The notes under the pieces were generated by a model, which saw nothing but the letters and a program-made list of their open reading frames with translations, made no database searches and was not told the DNA's origin. A DNA stretch of 5,707 nucleotides from an uncultured Acidobacteriota bacterium (GTDB lineage Bacteria > Acidobacteriota > Blastocatellia > RBC074), in contig CALBSU010000553.1 in the NCBI GenBank assembly GCA_937967285.1, positions 1 to 5,707 on the forward strand, read 5' to 3'. This document shows positions 1 to 5,707 of this stretch, one piece after another (position 1 is the stretch's first letter; each line of letters begins with the position of its first letter). Made by a program: the position numbers and the translations under genes.

Positions 1-22
1 CGACCTCTGACACACACAAATC

Positions 23-865
<843 letters not shown>

Positions 866-883
866 AGATGCGCCCGGACAATC

Positions 884-2132
<1,249 letters not shown>

Positions 2133-2171
2133 GTCGCGATATCCAAGTCACGGCGAAATGGGGTCATATCG

Positions 2172-2217
<46 letters not shown>

Positions 2218-2229
2218 GGGAGGGTCACT

Positions 2230-2258
2230 TTACCAACCGCCGGGCTGCAAACTATAAT
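2230..2258 (+). promoter_or_regulatory. Sigma-70-type promoter for the VWA gene pair
   Basis: A perfect -10 box, TATAAT at 2253-2258, is preceded at the ideal 17-bp spacing by TTACCA (2230-2235), which matches four of six -35 bases. Transcription would start near 2265, leaving a leader of about 50 nt before the preferred start at 2316. The promoter follows directly after repeat element 2, consistent with a new transcription unit. Confidence 0.7.
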
Positions 2259-2298
2259 GGTTGATCCGTTCCATACATGGCTATTTATTGCAGTAACT

Positions 2299-2303
2299 GG
2301 AGG
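2299..2303 (+). promoter_or_regulatory. Ribosome binding site deciding the first VWA start
   Basis: GGAGG lies 12 bases before the ATG at 2316 (somewhat long spacing). No such site precedes the in-frame ATG at 2277, which would also sit only about 12 nt from the predicted transcription start. This supports translation from 2316. Confidence 0.65.
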
Positions 2304-2315
2304 TTTTGGCAGATC

Positions 2316-3323
<1,008 letters not shown>

Positions 3324-3325
3324 TT

Positions 3326-4354
<1,029 letters not shown>

Positions 4355-4361
4355 CGGTCCG

Positions 4362-4385
4362 AAGCCCCGGTGACAGCCGGGGCTT
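4362..4385 (+). terminator. Rho-independent terminator after the VWA pair
   Basis: A 9-bp perfect stem (AAGCCCCGG at 4362-4370 with its complement at 4377-4385) closes a 6-nt loop, TGACAG, and is followed by a broken T-rich tract (TTTCAACTTT). It starts 7 nt after the second VWA stop codon. The stem is very strong, while the T tract is imperfect. The opposite strand lacks a T tract, so it should act in the + direction only. Confidence 0.75.
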
Positions 4386-4403
4386 TCAACTTTACTGCGT
4401 TTA

Positions 4404-5707
4404 ATGGGCACCCAATCCGGCGGCCGGATATCGCGGGGATTTCCGGGCGGCCTCTTTTCCCGATCCCGTGACAGCCATCAGCGGGCCGAATCCAGCACAC
4501 AATCAGATGCATCCGCGACAAGCTGGTTCGGGGATTTCTACATCTGGCTGCCATTGATGGGAATGACCTGGTGGCTGGCCTGGCATTTTCAGGACCAGTA
4601 CATTGCCGACTGGGACGGATTCGATTACACGGTCTACGCGATACAGGGCCTGCCGTCCGCGCTCGGGCTCGGGCGATCGCTATTTCTGGGATACAACCAT
4701 CTGCTGCTGACGGCGGGCCGCGAGCTGTTCTCGATCGGACCTGAAAAAGCCCATCTCCTGATGCGGTATCTGGTCATCGCGCAGAGCGGACCCGCGATGC
4801 TGGGTTTCTACGCTCTGGCCCGTGAGCTGACGCGGAGCAGAGCGGCTGCGTTTCTTGCAGCTCTGATGATTGCGGCATCTCCGCCGTTCATCGTCTACAG
4901 CGGCCGCGGGATGAGCGAGATTCCGGGATTTCTCGTGCTCGGCTGGTCGCTCTGGTGGATGGCGCGAAGCCTGCGCCGTGGCGAAACCGCCGGATACCTG
5001 ATGGCGGCGTTGATGGCCGGGTTAAGCGCCAACATCCGCGAGTTCGCAGTCTTCTACCTGCCATTTATCGGACTGGCCGCGCTCTGTTACGGTCGAAGCT
5101 GGAAGCTCGGCGCGACGGGTCTGGCGGTAACCCTGCTCGGAGCTTTTTCGGGAATCATCTTCTGGACGCTCTACTACCCCGACGGGTACTGGCCCGCCGC
5201 GATCGACTGGTACCGGCTGAGCGCGCACGAACGAGAGATATACCCCGTCACTGCGGCGAACCTGAGGTTTTACATTGTGTACAGCTTCCGATGCTCGGCG
5301 GCGGCGCTGGTCCTGACTCTGCCGGCTCTTGCACTGGGAATGATCCGAAGGTCGTTGCTGCCGGCGGTCCTGCTCGGCGCTACAGGGCTGCTCGCCAATC
5401 TGAGCATGATCGCCAACCATGATCTGGCGGTGAACCCGAGGTATATGCTGACGGGTCTGCCGGGAATGGCCGTCATCTGCGGCTGGTGCCTCTCGGAACT
5501 GATCCGGATCTTCCGCTGGCGCAGCCTCCTGATCATCGTCGGACTGATCGTACTGACAAAAGCGAGCTACAATTACGCCGCCCGCAAAGTCTATGACGAT
5601 CAGTGGAACGCCCGTCAAACGAAGGCTGCCATCGCCCGGATCGACCACCTGCCGTGGAATTCCGGATTCATTATCGGATCGCGCACTCCGCTCATCAATT
5701 ATCTGGC
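4404..5707 (+). CDS. GT-C membrane glycosyltransferase, GT39/ArnT-like family (partial, 3' end outside window)
   Basis: An open frame of 434 codons continues past the right edge with no stop. The product is a multi-pass membrane protein: the first helix is at about residues 45-62, more at 123-141 and 147-166, and about five further ones to residue 400. Its features fit polyprenyl-phosphate-sugar-dependent GT-C enzymes: an acidic D69-W-D71-G-F-D74 motif in the loop after helix 1 (a likely catalytic Asp site), SGRGMSEIPG around 167-176, an R212-E213 pair in NIREF, and NPRYML at 344-349. Such enzymes transfer a sugar from a lipid carrier to an envelope acceptor on the outer face of the membrane; donor and acceptor cannot be told here. 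The ATG at 4404 is the only in-frame ATG upstream of helix 1, but it lacks a Shine-Dalgarno sequence, lies 18 nt after the terminator, and adds about 43 hydrophilic Arg/Ser-rich residues, so the start is uncertain. The next ATGs (4557, 4563) fall inside helix 1. Family call good, start weak. Confidence 0.8.
   Translation, partial: MGTQSGGRISRGFPGGLFSRSRDSHQRAESSTQSDASATSWFGDFYIWLPLMGMTWWLAWHFQDQYIADWDGFDYTVYAIQGLPSALGLGRSLFLGYNHLLLTAGRELFSIGPEKAHLLMRYLVIAQSGPAMLGFYALARELTRSRAAAFLAALMIAASPPFIVYSGRGMSEIPGFLVLGWSLWWMARSLRRGETAGYLMAALMAGLSANIREFAVFYLPFIGLAALCYGRSWKLGATGLAVTLLGAFSGIIFWTLYYPDGYWPAAIDWYRLSAHEREIYPVTAANLRFYIVYSFRCSAAALVLTLPALALGMIRRSLLPAVLLGATGLLANLSMIANHDLAVNPRYMLTGLPGMAVICGWCLSELIRIFRWRSLLIIVGLIVLTKASYNYAARKVYDDQWNARQTKAAIARIDHLPWNSGFIIGSRTPLINYL

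Noticed and set aside
1..10. Tail of an upstream gene ending D-L-stop (TGA at 8-10), possibly uppS
   Set aside because: Only two codons would be inside the window; no sequence support for identity.
2277..2315. Upstream ATG giving a 13-residue longer first VWA protein
   Set aside because: No ribosome site, very close to the predicted transcription start, and it would place extra residues before an otherwise normal signal peptide.
4370..4396. Promoter for the glycosyltransferase (GTGACA with TTTACT)
   Set aside because: The -35-like hexamer is in the terminator loop, the -10 matches three of six bases and the spacing is 15 bp; not convincing.
4955..5422. 155-residue + strand reading frame
   Set aside because: It is out of frame with the glycosyltransferase, which is open over the whole region and has clear membrane and family motifs.
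5022..5648. 208-residue minus-strand reading frame
   Set aside because: It lies fully antisense to the glycosyltransferase, has the Arg/Asp/Gln-rich composition typical of antisense shadows, and no recognisable domain.

Overview
The window (about 58% G+C by eye, 5.7 kb) looks like a piece of an Acidobacteriota chromosome. The main reason is a tandem pair of exported von Willebrand A proteins with the layout of the 'VWFA-related Acidobacterial domain' family. The sporadic use of Shine-Dalgarno sites and the heptad-repeat intergenic elements would fit a Blastocatellia-like lineage, but that narrower placement is inference. All genes seen are on the + strand.

Layout. (1) 23-829: cdsA, phosphatidate cytidylyltransferase. 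(2) 825-944: a roughly 120-bp intergenic element made of two inverted arrays of a 7-bp unit around an unrelated core. It supplies the cdsA stop codon and ends 4 nt before the next start codon. (3) 949-2118: dxr, 1-deoxy-D-xylulose-5-phosphate reductoisomerase. (4) 2100-2214: a second element of the same design, which encodes the last five residues and the stop codon of dxr. (5) 2230-2258: a good sigma-70-type promoter. (6) 2316-3323 and 3326-4354: two paralogous secreted VWA proteins, 2 nt apart, closed by a rho-independent terminator at 4362-4385. (7) 4404 to the window edge: the first 434 codons of a multi-pass GT-C (GT39/ArnT-like) glycosyltransferase, incomplete at the right end.

How the genes fit together. 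cdsA and dxr are envelope/isoprenoid housekeeping genes that often sit together (uppS-cdsA-dxr-rseP order); the usual next gene, rseP, is not here. Instead an element and a fresh promoter begin a separate secreted-protein unit (the VWA pair). The terminator then separates that unit from the membrane glycosyltransferase.

The most unusual content is the pair of inverted heptad-array elements. They contain 18 perfect copies of two unit variants, GTAGAAA and GTAAAAA. They sit exactly at gene boundaries, carry stop codons in all frames from either side, could fold into long hairpins, and in both cases have become the 3' end of the upstream gene. No CRISPR array, tRNA, rRNA or transposase gene is visible.
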